This document shows positions 10,704-22,801 of a stretch of 64,000 nucleotides of DNA, piece after piece. The notes under the pieces were generated by a model. The model saw only the letters and a list, made by a program, of their open reading frames with translations, ran no database searches and was not told the DNA's origin. Within the stretch, counting starts at the first letter, position 1; every line of letters starts with the position of its first letter. The DNA comes from Ceratobasidium sp. AG-K. Taxonomy: Eukaryota; Basidiomycota; Agaricomycetes; Cantharellales; Ceratobasidiaceae. The position numbers were made by a program, and so were the translations under genes. The stretch covers positions 9,424,001 through 9,488,000 of the forward strand of contig JAWNGF010000001.1 of assembly GCA_037039685.1 (NCBI GenBank), given 5' to 3'.

Positions 10704-11825
10704 ATGCTCTTTGCTGCGTTCACCACTCTTGCACTCGGTGTCACTTCGGCTGTGGCCGCGCCTTTCTTTAACCGCACTGATCTTTGCGGCTCTACCCCGA
10801 GGTATGTACTTTGCTTGAGGATTGAATTTGAATCGGCGTGACATTGGACTATAGCCCAGAGGCCATTGCCGCTGCCGAGGCTCACTTTGCGTCGCACAAA
10901 GTGTCGGCCAAGTTGGGCGAGAACGCCAAGTTCGCTGCCACTATCCCTGTGTACTGGCACGTTATCCAGTCGGGCACGGGTGGGTGATATATGGCTCTTT
11001 AAGGCGGTATTCTTACTTATTTTCTTGTAGCCGTGAGCCAGGGTAACATCCCCACCTCTCAAATCACCAGTTCCATTGCCGTCCTAAACGCAGATTACGC
11101 TGGAACTGGGATCACCTTTACTCTCGCGGGCACTGACCGCACCACTAACGCGTAAGAGCATTTGACAGCCCCATCAGACTGCACATCTCACGGTACCCTT
11201 TAGAAACTGGTTCAACCGCGCAGAGCCAGGCTCTTCGCTGCAGACCGCGATGAAGACTGCGTTGCGCAAGGGCAATGCTGCCGCCCTTAACGTCTACACC
11301 ACCTCGTTTGCCCAGTCTTCGCGCCCTGGTCTTTTGGGATATGCCACTTTCCCATCCTCCTACTCTGGAAACCCAAATGATGATGGTGTCGTCATCCGCT
11401 TTTCGTCCGTCCCCGGCGGTACAGCTGCTCCATACAACCTCGGCAAGACCCTTACTCACGAAGTTGGTCACTGGGTTGGCCTGTACCATGTTTTCCAGGG
11501 TGGATGCACCGGCTCTGGTGATTTTGTGAGCGACACTCCCCCGCAATCCACCTTGACGAGCGGCTGCCCCGTCAGCCAGGACTCTTGCCCGGGCGGAGGA
11601 GTTGATTCGTGAGTAACGGTAGCCGGTCCCTGTTGCATATACTGACTCAATATACGCAGTGTCCACAACTACATGGACTACTCCGATGATTCGTGCTTGA
11701 CCGAGGTATGGAACTCACTTTACACACCGGAGGAGATAACTGACTCGTGTATTATTCAGTTCTCGGCTGGTCAGATCACTCGCCTGCAATCTCAGATCTC
11801 GACCTACCGTGGCATAGCCGTTTGA
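10704..11825 (+). CDS. Secreted M43 (pappalysin-like) metalloprotease, copy 2
   Basis: Zinc metalloendopeptidase of the metzincin clan, expected outside the cell. Exons 10704-10801, 10855-10979, 11031-11151, 11204-11608, 11660-11705 and 11760-11825 give 286 residues. The first ~19 residues ([19 protein letters not shown]) are a signal peptide. The region with [10 protein letters not shown] and [10 protein letters not shown] leads to the catalytic part: [25 protein letters not shown], the zinc motif [11 protein letters not shown] with all three His ligands and the Glu, then DFVSDTPPQ and the Met-turn [10 protein letters not shown]. Paired cysteines (GGC, SGCPV, DSCPGG, DSC) suggest a disulphide-stabilised secreted fold. 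It is closest in the window to copies 1 and 3. Substrate is unknown; in plant-associated fungi such proteins are candidate effectors or nutrient proteases, which is inference. Confidence 0.93.
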
Positions 11826-12896
11826 GTTTGGTGAACCCGGTATTATTTGCGAGAGGAAATGGACGTCAAAATGGACATACTTTGTAAAATTCTGTACCCT
11901 CGTCGATGTAAAATGAATACGCCAATACATGCGTCAACCTATCCGCCAGATACCTTTTTAAACCAGGCAGCGAGAAGCGCGTGTCCCAATATTGCCTCGT
12001 AATCCATACTCGTCATGCATCAATCAATCCAATCAGACACTAAGCTTCTCTTGGCTAAATGGACTCGAATTCAGCTTCTGTCATAAACACACACGTGGCT
12101 TTGATGTGCTTCCCCCAGCGAATCAGCGAGCCGTGCGACCAAGTGCCGCGGTTGCATTTCACTTCGGGGGGAGCATCTATGTGATGGCTGTTATCGACCT
12201 GGTAATGCCTCGGTCACTGGTTGGGCCGATAACTCCACCGTGCTCGTGCCCGACCTCAAGAGCATGTCTTCATAGTTCCATTATTTTTCGCCCGAAAGTC
12301 GGAAATCGATACCCGTCGTTATATCCGAGCGTAGACGAGATGATGCTATGTCCGGCAATTCTTCCGTCACGATGAATGTTCGAACCCTCAGCGGATTTAC
12401 TCTCGAGCACAATATTCCTTCGAGTTCCAGCTTCTTCAGCCGCTTGTTCGCGTGAAGCTGTGGAAAGTGTCTAGTATATGCCGCATGTAGTATTACGAGT
12501 GATTCAGGAAGATGTGCATCATCCGTGCATGACTTATGTGGTCGTCGCACCCAGTGCGTTACTCCGTCATGAAAAGTATGGCTTTGGAAGATGGTGATGT
12601 GAACACGAAGACTTGAAGCGTAAATCAAGAACTCCAATTGCGTGGGATGGACAATGTATCTAGTTCGTCTGGCTTACTCCTGATCGTGTGCTTGGTATTT
12701 TTACCACGGAATTATTGCCTTCTGCACGAAATCCACGCCTTTATCTGACCACCTTAGTGGTAGAGCTGTTCGGTAGAGGCGAGTATCCGCGTGCTGCGGG
12801 TCAGGTATCCTTATGACCATATGAGAGCGTGCGTCCGCATTTGTTCGCTCGGCGAATTATCCCAGCTACCATACGTGAGCTGAGGGTTGAGATAGG
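11826..12896. other. Intergenic between protease copies 2 and 3
   Basis: About 1 kb. A minus-strand frame at 12281-12637 contains a leucine-rich phrase (LHANKRLKKLELEGI) that could be a trace of an F-box/LRR gene, but it has no F-box and no repeat series. I do not support it as a gene. Confidence 0.35.
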
Positions 12897-12904
12897 TATA
12901 AAAG
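12897..12904 (+). promoter_or_regulatory. TATA box of M43 protease copy 3
   Basis: TATAAAAG lies 68 nt before the start codon, identical to the box of copy 1. Confidence 0.6.
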
Positions 12905-12964
12905 CCGACCGAAAGCCACGCAAAGTCAACTCATTCGGACTAGAGCCTCAGTCAAGTGCCTAAT

Positions 12965-14088
12965 ATGCTGTTCACTGCGTTTACTACCCTCGCGCTTGGC
13001 GTCACCTCGGCCGTGGCAGCGCCTTTCTTCAATAGGACTGCCCTCTGTGGAAATACCCCTAGGTAACGGTATATCTGATGAACTATGTGCGTTGGATCAC
13101 TAATACTTCGTCCCTAGTGCCGAGTGGATTGCCGCAGCTGAAGCGGATTTTGTCAGCAAAGCCTCGACGGTATCCGCCAAGCTCGGGGAGAATGCCAAGT
13201 TTGCTGCTACCATTCCGGTTTACTGGCACGTCATACAGTCCGGTACCTGTGGGTCGTTTGCTTTTGACAACCCAGCGCAATTCTTACTCGCTTTTAGCTT
13301 TGAGCCAGGGTAATATTCCTGACTCGCAGATCGCCAATTCAATCAAGGTCCTCAACGATGATTACGCTGGGAGCGGCCTCGCCTTTACTCTTGCAGCTAC
13401 CGATCGCACTACCAACGCGTACGGCTATCCATCAGATGCATTTATGTGCACTTTTAACCTTAGTTTCACAGGAATTGGTTCAACCGTGCGGATTTGGGTA
13501 ACTCTTATCAAACAGCAATGAAAACCGCTTTGCGCAAGGGGAACGCCGCTACCCTCAACGTCTACACCGTCTCTTTCTCACAAAGCAATGGGTTGGGATA
13601 CGCCACCTTCCCATCATCTTATGCTAGCAATCCCAAGGACGATGGTGTCGTAATCCTCTATTCGTCTGTTCCCGGCGGCACGGCGGCTCCATACAACCTC
13701 GGCAGGACTCTCACCCACGAGGTCGGTCACTGGTTGGGACTCTACCATACCTTCCAGGGCGGATGCACTGGCAGCGGTGATTTTGTGAGTGATACTCCCG
13801 CGGAAGCAAGGGATACCTATGGGTGTCCTGTCGGCCAGGATTCGTGCCCAAGTGCCGGCGTTGATCCGTGAGTAGACAAACTCTAGGTTTTTCATACCTG
13901 TATTGACTGGTGTCGGTCAACAGCATTCATAACTACATGGATTACACTGACGATTCCTGCATGAACCAAGTAAGAGATCGACAATAGTGTGTAGCAGCCT
14001 ACTGACAAGCCATGTGATCTAGTTCACCCCCGGGCAAATTGCCCGTGTTGCCTCCCAAATTGCGACTTACAGGGCCATTTCGCTGTGA
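12965..14088 (+). CDS. Secreted M43 (pappalysin-like) metalloprotease, copy 3
   Basis: Six exons (12965-13062, 13118-13248, 13298-13418, 13472-13867, 13924-13969, 14023-14088) encode 285 residues with the same intron positions and phases as copy 2. Signal peptide [19 protein letters not shown]. The motif [11 protein letters not shown] is complete and followed by TFQGGC. The Met-turn region is [10 protein letters not shown]; the next exon junction reads CMNQ where the others have CLTE. Relative to copy 2 it lacks three residues before GLGYATFP (SQSN-GLGY against SSRPGLLGY), and DTPPQ is DTPAE. All catalytic residues are present, so activity is likely. It forms a sub-clade with copies 1 and 2. 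Confidence 0.93.
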
Positions 14089-15154
14089 TATGATTTAGGA
14101 TATATAGAGTGTAGGCCATAAAAACGAATCGCTGAGTAGTTTAGCTGTAAATACTGCTCCACACCTTAGGTTTGTGTGTGAAATTTAAAAAGCTCACATT
14201 AGTTGGAACAAATTCACCACAACGTCTCTACCTTAAAAAACATATATTTAGAAACACTGATGAGCCATCGAGACGCATATATCCATGAACATGCATAGGG
14301 AGGCAAAATGCGGTCACAACGTTAACCAACGAGCGCTGGATGATAGTAAAGTCTAACTAAGAAGACACTTGTGTAAGCTTGGTATTGGCTGCGGTCGCAT
14401 GTATAAAACACAGTTCGCCTTTGGATTTTCACTTCTGTGCGGATAGGCATTTGCTCTCTCCCGACGCCGATACTTACTATGAGCTCAAGTTTTCGAAACC
14501 TGCCGTGCAAGTAACTTGACATTGGTCTGGTTCAAATTAGCCGGTTGGGTGGCAAGCCTCGGTAGTGCCCATCGTGCATCAAAGGAAGACAATTGGGTTC
14601 ATCTTTGACAAGTTACGACAAATTGTTACGAGATTTAAGGCACTCTCATAGCCTTGACGCCGGTGGGAGGGAGAGGACAGAACAATAGCGCTTAGTAGCA
14701 TGTTCGGGTGCGTGGTGGTATATATCCTGGCCGGTGACTAGGCCCGGCAGACCTAGAGCTCCGGGACGTGCAAGTCCGTGTTTACAACCTCCGAGGGTTG
14801 GGCCCAAACGTGCAAAGAGGCGCCTCGTGGGTACTGGCACGAGGCGTTGGCCGAAAATAAACGCATCCGTTCACAGCCCTATTTGTCCTCCTATCAAGTG
14901 GCCGATCGAAGTGTCCCGCCAAGACCTGATTTGCATATATCTAGTACTGATTCGGGTGTATTACACGCCCTTGTATGTATTACCCACCTTGATGCCAACT
15001 CCGAGCCTCACTCATTACGTCCGCAGTCGACATTGAAGTTGAAATGTCGCAGATCACCCAGATCGAGAAACGCGGCCCCCCCTGCCCGGTAATGGGCTAT
15101 GAAGCGGCCATCCCAAACCAGTGTTGACCATGAGCGCTCGCTGTCTCGACCGCC
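14089..15154. other. Intergenic between protease copies 3 and 4
   Basis: About 1 kb at the boundary between the two protease sub-clades. Only short unassigned frames are present. Nothing else is supported. Confidence 0.4.
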
Positions 15155-15161
15155 TATTTAA
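15155..15161 (+). promoter_or_regulatory. TATA-like box of M43 protease copy 4
   Basis: TATTTAA lies 76 nt before the start codon. Copy 6 has the same variant. Confidence 0.45.
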
Positions 15162-15230
15162 TCGCCTTTCATTGCTGTCTTTACCAGCATCCCCCTCTAG
15201 CTCACCTCATTGCGTTTCAATCGCCTTATC

Positions 15231-16375
15231 ATGCTCCTCTCTGCATTCACTGTACTTGCCTTAGGCATAACTTCCGCTACCGCCGCACCTCACTCCACCG
15301 GAGGAAAGCACTGTGGCTCTACTCTCAGGTATATCGTCCACGCGCTATTCCAATGAGTGCATATTGAAATATCTGCGTAATAACAGTGCGGAAGCTATTG
15401 CCAAAGCCGAATCTGATTTTACAGCACGCAAAGCATCGCTCAAACAAGCTACGAATGCGACCTCATTATTTGCATCGACGATTCCAGTCTATTGGCACGT
15501 TATTACTTCTGGCGGACGTCAGTATTCGAGTTCTCGTGTGTTTAGCTACTATTATTGACTCGGTCTGTTAGCTGATCCCGAGGAGAGCGTTACCGACCTA
15601 CAGATTGCGAAATCAATTGAAGTGCTCAACAATGACTATGCTCCAAGCGGCATTAGCTTTACTCATATAAACACGGACGTTACCGAGAATGCGTGAGTTT
15701 ACTCGGACGCTCACATTTACGCTACTGACACATGTTCGTCAGGAAATGGTTTACAGGCGTTGGAGCTGGCAACTTTTATGAGTCGGAGATGAAGACAGCG
15801 CTCCACCAAGGAACCGCGGCCACTCTGAATGTATACACCGCTGCGCCACCTTTACCTGACGACCCCACTTCAACCCTCTTGGGATATGCCACCTTTCCCT
15901 TCGATTATACCGAAAATCTTGTCCTCGATGGCGTTGTCATCCGTTACTCGACCGTCCCAGGGGGCTCCGCTCCCGGAAATAACCTAGGAAAAACGCTCAC
16001 ACACGAGGTCGGCCACTGGCTTGGGCTCTTTCACACCTTCCAGGGGGAGAGTTGTGAGGGTAATGGGGACATGGTTGATGACACGCCACCACAAAAAGAA
16101 ATGACTAACGGCGGTTGTCCCGCTGGAAAGGATACCTGTCCAGGTGGGGCAGTCGATCCGTAAGTTGTTTTCTCTATATGGATTTCAACTGGATCACTGA
16201 CTTTGCGATGACAGAATCCACAACTTTATGGATTACAGCGACGACGCTTGCTTGACCGAGGTACGTAACCCGCGGGATTTTGCCGTAATGTTGCCCCCTG
16301 ACTTTCGTGATCCAGTTTACCCCCGGTCAAATTGCGCGCATGCAAAGCATGTTATCTGCCTATAGGTCCGCCTAG
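15231..16375 (+). CDS. Secreted M43 (pappalysin-like) metalloprotease, copy 4
   Basis: Six exons (15231-15328, 15387-15517, 15572-15692, 15743-16159, 16215-16260, 16316-16375) encode 290 residues. Signal peptide [19 protein letters not shown]. Features specific to copies 4-6 are the [18 protein letters not shown] stretch, YTAAP before the core strand, GGS instead of GGTA after the VVIRYSTVP strand, and an extra residue before the cysteine after the zinc motif (FQGESC). The zinc motif is [11 protein letters not shown] and the Met-turn [10 protein letters not shown]. Catalytic residues are complete. Predicted role is secreted proteolysis; substrate unknown. Confidence 0.93.
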
Positions 16376-16924
16376 TTAGGATGACGTTAACGCGGCTCAC
16401 GAGATGAAGAGCCTAGCTCGCCCATTGGGGGCCTGCATATATCCCAAATCTCTTGTTATGCATCGTTAGATAGGGTTATTGGTGTACATGTCGAATTAAT
16501 AGTATTTAAATGCGGTGAAAATAGTCTGAGTTTTTATGAGAGGCAGTAGTGCATCCATCACCATTGGTTCAGCTTTCGGTCACCTCGGAATATCCACCAT
16601 ACACTCCAAGCCAAAGATATCACATCATACAAGTCACAAGCAAGAGACCAACCCACTTCCAGTGTCAAGGAAGTGCGCTTATATGCCAAACATTGGTCAC
16701 GGATCGAAAGTACAAGGTGATTGCTGCCAGACCTACCGTTGGTTGGAGACGATTCTTGACGTCACTGGGATATCGAAATTGAAATATCCTGATCGAAATT
16801 ACCTCCAAGCGCCGCCGATCAAGGAACAAGGCTGTTCTGCCAGTCTTGGCGCGGGGCTGTGGAGCGCGCATGGCATCAAGCGAATTAGACCTGATCTGGC
16901 TACGCGCGCTCCTGCCAGCGCGCC
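16376..16924. other. Short intergenic region between protease copies 4 and 5
   Basis: About 550 bp. A 169-codon open frame covers most of it and runs into copy 5 in another frame. Its composition is low-quality and it lacks motifs, so I read it as chance. Confidence 0.4.
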
Positions 16925-16931
16925 TATTAAG
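16925..16931 (+). promoter_or_regulatory. Weak TATA-like element of M43 protease copy 5
   Basis: TATTAAG lies 69 nt before the start codon. The match is poor, and it is listed mainly because of its position. Confidence 0.3.
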
Positions 16932-16993
16932 CAAGCCACCATGCTTCATCCTAGCAGCACCCAGTTCGTCCGACCACCAATCCCTCAACCACC

Positions 16994-18146
16994 ATGCTGC
17001 CCTTCGCGCTCACTACCCTCGTACTCGGTATCGCATCAACTGTAGCTGCACCTAGTCCCGGGAAATATGAGAGATGTGGTTCTTCTCCTAGGTAACGGCC
17101 TTCATAGCCCCCACACAAGTTATCACTGACGTGAATGGTGGTCGCTAGTGCGAAGGCAGTAGCCCTCGCCGAGGCTGACTTTACATCGAAGAAAGCGGCG
17201 TTTAAGCAGGCCGTGAACGCGACTTCTCTTTTCGCGTCGTCCGTCCCTGTTTACTGGCACGTTGTTACGTCTGGAGGTTAGTACCTCCCTTTTGTGCCGG
17301 GGTAGGCCCGTACTGACCTGCGCCGCAGCCAGCATTGAAGAAAATGTTTCCGATAAACAAATTGCAGATTCAATGGACGTCCTTAATAGAGACTACGCTG
17401 CGGCGGGCATTAATTTCGCCCTTATGGGCACCGATCGGATTATTGAACCGTGAGCCAACTACAATGGCCACCATCATATGCGGGTACTGACAGTGTATTG
17501 CACAGAAACTGGTTTAGTGGCGTGTCATCGCAGAATATATATGACTTGGACATGAAGATGGCGCTACGCAAGGGCGGGACCTCGGCTGTGCCTCTCAACA
17601 TTTACACCGCCGCCCCCGTTAATCCGTCTTCCCCTGATCGAATGGTATTAGGATACGCGACCTTTCCTTGGAACTTCGTTTCGAGCCCTGCCACTGATGG
17701 CGTCGTTATTCGTTATTCGACGCTACCCGGCGGCTCGTCTCTGGGAATGAACCTAGGCAAGACTCTTACTCACGAAGTTGGTCATTGGCTGGGTCTCTAT
17801 CACGTTTTCCAAGGAGGTAGCTGCGATGGTGAAGGGGACCTTGTCGCCGATACCCCACCACAGAGCCAAATGACTGATGGTGGCTGTCCGGCAGTCAAGG
17901 ATAGCTGCCCAGGTGGAGGACCTGATGCGTGAGTCGATTCTTCCAGGACCTTTGTTCGTTTTACCTAAATCGAGGTATAGCGTGCATAACTTTATGGATT
18001 ATAGTGACGATGCGTGTTTGACCGAGGTATATCAGTCGTGTCCTCCAATTTGTATATCGTCACTGACTCGGTTGTCGCTTCCTCAGTTCACGCCTGGCCA
18101 GATTGCTCGCATGCAAACTGCGATAACCATGTACCGATTGATTTAG
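16994..18146 (+). CDS. Secreted M43 (pappalysin-like) metalloprotease, copy 5
   Basis: Six exons (16994-17091, 17149-17276, 17329-17449, 17506-17928, 17981-18026, 18087-18146) encode 291 residues. Signal peptide MLPFALTTLVLGIASTVAA. It shares [28 protein letters not shown] and FQGGSC with copies 4 and 6. Zinc motif [11 protein letters not shown], then DLVADTPPQ and Met-turn [10 protein letters not shown]; all required residues are present. It is the longest of the cluster because of a two-residue insertion in exon 4 (GGTSAVPLNIY). It starts only about 620 bp after copy 4 ends, the tightest spacing in the array. Confidence 0.93.
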
Positions 18147-20351
18147 TCTAGAAGTTTTCGTGAGGCGTATGAACTGACTCTAAGATTTCACGAGATAACG
18201 TCCAATAATATGGTCGCACGATCTGGGGTACTTTATTCCTGTATTTGCTTAAACCTCGTTGATAATGATTTATGAATGTTGCTGCATGCTTGTTGGGAGA
18301 CTAATGGGTTTGAGCAGATTTATTTAATCCAGTTCCGTCGAATGAGTCGAGAAAATCATCTCATTTGGGGCACAAATCGAAGTCAGCGAGTTTAAGTCTA
18401 TGATTTATGGAAAAAAAAATTTAAAAAAAAATTTAAAATAGCATCTTGTGAGCGCGGCATTAGGGGGTCGGGGTATCAGTGTAGGAATGACTTGCCACCC
18501 GAGCAGGTGATAGAGTTCTAATCAGAGTCGCTATTTAGACATGCTTCGCGTCACTCCGGGCCAGTTTGTCGAGGTCGGCGAGTAAAACGCCAGATAAAGG
18601 AAATATTGGTCAAGGGGGGTTGACTGAACGCGGTGATGCTGTTGGTGAAATCGCCCTAAATGTACAACCCTCCTCTTGGCCACGCCATTTCTAAATCTCT
18701 AAGAATCATATGTCGAGGGGACCGAGACACCCCTCGTGGACAACCGGGGCTCTCACCGGGTATACTCACATGGACCAGGCCTTCATCGGATCGTCTGCTC
18801 ACTTGGACACATGGGTTCGTTCCAGAATGATAGCTATCCTACTGAAGTGGTATACAAGCATACTAGCGTCATGTGTGGGCTCACAACATGCGCACAAAAC
18901 ACTTATCGACTGACAAGTACTTGTTGATGCCGTCCTAAATATGGAAATAATTGGAATCACTGTGATCTACCCGACTACGAAGCACGCACGAGGCCTTCAC
19001 TAGGCCTTCCCACCGGTCCGCCGGTAGGCTGTGAAGCGCCCATACCATTAAGCGGTTCGGGTGTTACGGAGCCACGAGAACCCGAGTGCCCACTGTCCAG
19101 AAATCTTACATCACCGGGCCTTGTGCTGCATTCTTCAGTCTACCCCATTGCGTCGTTTGGTAACTCCTTTCTCATTTTGTTTTCCATACTTACGCAACCT
19201 GTACTTGGCATAATGCCAGTGTTGCTGCGCCTGACCCTGGCAGGCACGAATGCCAGGAAGCGATTCTTGGCTGTTGACGAGCAGTCCTGAAACCAGCAAT
19301 TAAACGAGTGAAGGTGCATGTAGGGCTTTATATAAGTGAAGGTTTAATATGATATCGGTCGCGTTAACAATTACGGTGGTGTGGCCGGCGATTCATTCCG
19401 AGAAATGCAACATATAAATGAATGCGTCGGAAGGGTTGGCTTTGCTATTTCCAAAAGGTAGCGGTTTGCGAGGCATCACGTGTCCAGCCCACATCCGGAG
19501 CAATTCTATCTTTCGTCCACAATGGTATCTGTGCAACCTCATGTATCGTTGCCCAGGTCGCCACGTCCCGAATGGACTCTAAATCACCCACCAAAGTCTA
19601 GTGCAATCGTTCTTGGTTTACGAGCTCCCCGACCGAAAATTGCGCTACCCTAGACCAAATATTCCACTGTCCGAGGAACGAGGACACCCATAAAAGCACT
19701 TGTGGGCGCGAATGGGGAATTTATCGGCTCCGGCACGACTAGCCGCCCAAAAAGAGGATAAAGACCCTGGTTCGGGTCTTCGCTCGGGCTTCCTGCGCGC
19801 TAGTTGTCAGCGTTTTACCGGTCTCGGGCATCAGCCAAAGTGAGGATTTTGTGGGGGCACTGGCAAAAAGTAGTGATCCGCTCCACAAAATTGCCCAAAA
19901 AGTATAGCCCCCGATCTTGCCAAGCTGTTCTATCCTGAACAAGGTGCTTATCAAAGGGATTGGGACGCCTCGTGGACAATGGAAACTCTGGTCGGAAGAA
20001 TGTGTAACGTTGTTCGTCACCCCAGCCACTTGCTACTTGCAAACACGTTCAGTCGAAGTTCAAAGTGTATTTCACCGAGATAGTCTATTCGCACCATAAT
20101 GCGTTATATAGACCCATGATATGTGTCCGAATAACCCTCCCGGCTGGTAACTGTCCCTGATACCCCCTTGTTATGGAAAAATTAATTGAAATCACGTACG
20201 TGATTCTTGCTCCTGCCAAGCGTGCCTCCGGTCAAAATCACGCGGTGGTTTCACTTGTCCCCCCACTGTTTACCGGCGGTCATCGAGCGCGCATACTAGT
20301 AAGCGGTTCGGGCCCGTTGCAACCGCAAGCCCTGATAATGTCAAACCTGGC
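18147..20351. other. Gene-free 2.2-kb stretch between protease copies 5 and 6
   Basis: No coding exon, tRNA or long repeat is supported. At about 18409-18440 there is an AT-only run in which nine A then TTT repeats twice. Short open frames (for example 19739-20029 minus) have no recognisable motifs. The larger gap compared with copies 4-5 may mark a lost gene copy or inserted DNA, but I cannot see a relic of an M43 exon. Confidence 0.4.
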
Positions 20352-20358
20352 TATTTAA
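20352..20358 (+). promoter_or_regulatory. TATA-like box of M43 protease copy 6
   Basis: TATTTAA lies 55 nt before the start codon. Confidence 0.45.
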
Positions 20359-20406
20359 CCCCACATTTCTCTGCGTTTTTCAGTATCCCCGGCTCATTTC
20401 CTTGTG

Positions 20407-21551
20407 ATGTTATTCTCCACACTCACGACTCTCGCACTCGGCATCACTTCAGCCGTAGCGGCTCCCACGTCCAATCCGCCCGTACGATGTGGTTACAATC
20501 CTAGGTGATACCTATTTTTCGTTCCCAAAGTGAGCTTCGCTGACGCGAGTTATGTTTCGCTAGCACGGAGGCGGTTGTCAATGACGAGCTTGACTTCAAA
20601 TCCAGAATGGCGCTGTTCAGACCGGTCGTTAATTCGACCGCGATGTTCACGGCCACCATTCCGATTTATTGGCATGTTATTCTTCCGGGGGATAGTTAGT
20701 ATTTCTTCACTTGGGGACCGGACTGGACTAACGTGCATTGTAGCGAATACAGAAGAAAACGTTACGCCCGAGACGATCGCCCGATCTGTTGAAGTGCTCA
20801 ATAGCGACTACGCTCGCACAGGCTTTGTGTTTTCACTTGCGGATGTTGACCGTACCATTAACCAGTAGGTTCTTCGGTGTATCCTATTTGTCTGATTGAT
20901 TATTGACAACTCCTACAGAAATTGGTTCAGTGGGGTATCAATTAGCAATGAGCTCGACCTGGACATGAAGAAGTCGCTACGTAAAGGCTCAGCTAACGCC
21001 CTGAACATCTACACCGCTGCTCCGGCCAGTAGTGCTGGCCCCGGCACGCTCTTGGGATACGGCACCCCTCCCTCGGGCCTTGCCAGTAACACCGTGGCCG
21101 ACGGTGTTGTCATCCACTATGCCACCCTGCCCGGCGGGTCGCTCCCCAACTTCAATATGGGCAGGACTCTCACTCACGAAGTCGGTCATTGGTTCGGTCT
21201 CTTGCACACTTTCCACGGTGATAGCTGTGATGGCGATGGTGACGGTATCGCGGATACGCCGCCGCAGATGACGAGCACAACTGGTTGCCCGCCAGAGGGT
21301 GTAAAGGATAGCTGCCCTGGTGGGGGAACTGATGCGTAAGTGGGCATTGGTAGTGTCTCAGTTTCGCCTCGCTGACAGTTAACCAATAGGATCCACAACT
21401 TTATGGACTATAGCGACGATGCGTGTATGACCAAGGTGTGTGACTTGCCTTTGGAATGGATATAGCGTTCTCTGACACGAGCCCCTTCCAGTTTACGGCT
21501 GGTCAAATTAGGCGGATGCAAGATGTTGTGACCCTGTATCGATCGATGTAG
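20407..21551 (+). CDS. Secreted M43 (pappalysin-like) metalloprotease, copy 6
   Basis: Six exons (20407-20504, 20564-20694, 20744-20864, 20919-21335, 21390-21435, 21492-21551) encode 290 residues. Signal peptide [19 protein letters not shown]. It is the most divergent copy: exon 2 has [18 protein letters not shown], the strand LGYATFP is LGYGTPP, and the zinc region is [11 protein letters not shown] followed by TFHGDSC, with Phe and Leu replacing Leu and Tyr. All three zinc His residues and the catalytic Glu remain. Met-turn [10 protein letters not shown], then CMTK. Because the substitutions are next to the zinc site, altered substrate preference is possible; that is inference. Confidence 0.92.
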
Positions 21552-21935
21552 CCGGGGTTATGCGCATCGGTGACAGGCAATGATACCAGGACTTTACGAA
21601 ATACCTTTCTACAGTTTGGGTTTATGATTTGGGACGGTTGTTCTATTATTGTATTCGTTTAAATATGACATTTAATGGATTTATGAACAAATTGGTTGTC
21701 CTAATAGAAAAGTCGGACCTACAAGTTCGCTCCTCTTTAGGTCTAGCTCGAGTACTAGAACTTCGGGTCTTCGAATGACCTGGATGGCACATACGCCGTG
21801 ATCGGCCATGTTGAAGTTTAAACGCCCCGATATGTCATTTCAAATGGGCGCTTGACGGCCAATCACGTGGCCCCACAACACCACGACTCAAACCGATCCA
21901 CCACATCACCGAAACCAACTCCTAGCATAGACTAA
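21552..21935. other. Intergenic between protease copy 6 and MMTAG2-like gene
   Basis: About 380 bp. Besides the CCAAT/CACGTG element listed separately, I see no further feature. Confidence 0.4.
21859..21869 (+). promoter_or_regulatory. CCAAT box fused to CACGTG E-box
   Basis: CCAATCACGTG lies about 70 nt before the start of the MMTAG2-like gene. A CCAAT box bound by the HAP/NF-Y complex next to an E-box for bHLH factors is a plausible TATA-less promoter for a housekeeping gene. This is inferred from sequence only. Confidence 0.4.
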
Positions 21936-22801
21936 ATGTACGAACCCACTCGAGGAGGAACGCGTGGTGGACAGGGCGAGTTCAAGTGGTCCGACGTGTC
22001 AGCGGACAAGGATCGTGAGGTGTGCTTGTTCGGATTGCTTCGTTGGCTCGGCTCACATGTTGTTTAGAATTACCTAGGCCACTCGATCAACGCTCCCACT
22101 GGGCGATGGCAGAAAAACAAGGATGTCCATTGGTATAATCGAGATAAAGGCGTGACCGAGGCGGAGCGTGCAGAGGAGATTAGGAAGATTAAAGAGGCCG
22201 AGGCGGAAGCTATGGCTGTGGCTCTGTAAGTGTCCCTGGCTGGATCCCATGAATCCTGCTAATACCCGATTCTTGTAGCGGGTTTAAACCCTCTGCTAAA
22301 CCTGGCGCGAGCACCTCGGATGGCCCTGCGACTGGTGCAAATGCCACAGCCGTTCCACCAAGGCCTGAATCCGAATCTGGCCCCGCACCGTCAGACAAGG
22401 AAAAAGAAATCGAAAAAGAAATCGAAAAGACACGCAATGCGATAGAAAAACAGGAGAAGCGGGAGCGGAAGGAGCAAAAGAGGGCGGAAAAAGAGGCAAG
22501 GAGGGCAGCTAGGAAGGAGAAAGATACGTCCCGGTCGAGGAGTCGAGATAGGGGAGTCAGGGAGGACAGGGACAGGAGAGGGGATGGAAGTCAGGATAGG
22601 CGAGGGTGGGACGATGATAGGAGGGTCCGACATGGCAAACGAGATGCGGATTACCCCGATTCACGCCGACGCTCAGCTTCACCCCCTCGCGAACGTGACC
22701 GACGGCACAACTCTAGTCGGCCTCGTGACAGTGTTGAGCGGTCTCCCAGACGGAGCAGGTCGCCACGTCGTCGCCATCCCCGAGACGATGACCGTCGATG
22801 A
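21936..22801 (+). CDS. MMTAG2-family nuclear protein (multiple myeloma tumor-associated protein 2-like)
   Basis: Three exons (21936-22019, 22068-22225, 22279-22801) encode 254 residues. The N-terminus carries the family's defining block: RGGTRGGQGEFKWSDV, then DREN, YLGHSINAPTGRWQKNKD and VHWYNRD, followed by EAEAEAMAVALGF, the counterpart of the human EREALLAALG segment. Residues about 100-170 are a charged KE/KR coiled region, and the last ~80 residues are rich in RS/RD dipeptides (SRSRSRDRG, RRSRSPRRR), as in splicing-associated nuclear proteins. Molecular function is not established in the family; a nuclear RNA-related role is likely. The gene is complete and its three exons join in phase. 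Confidence 0.9.

Noticed and set aside
16536..17045. 169-codon frame between protease copies 4 and 5
   Set aside because: It overlaps exon 1 of copy 5 in another frame, lacks any motif and does not fit the intron-rich gene style.
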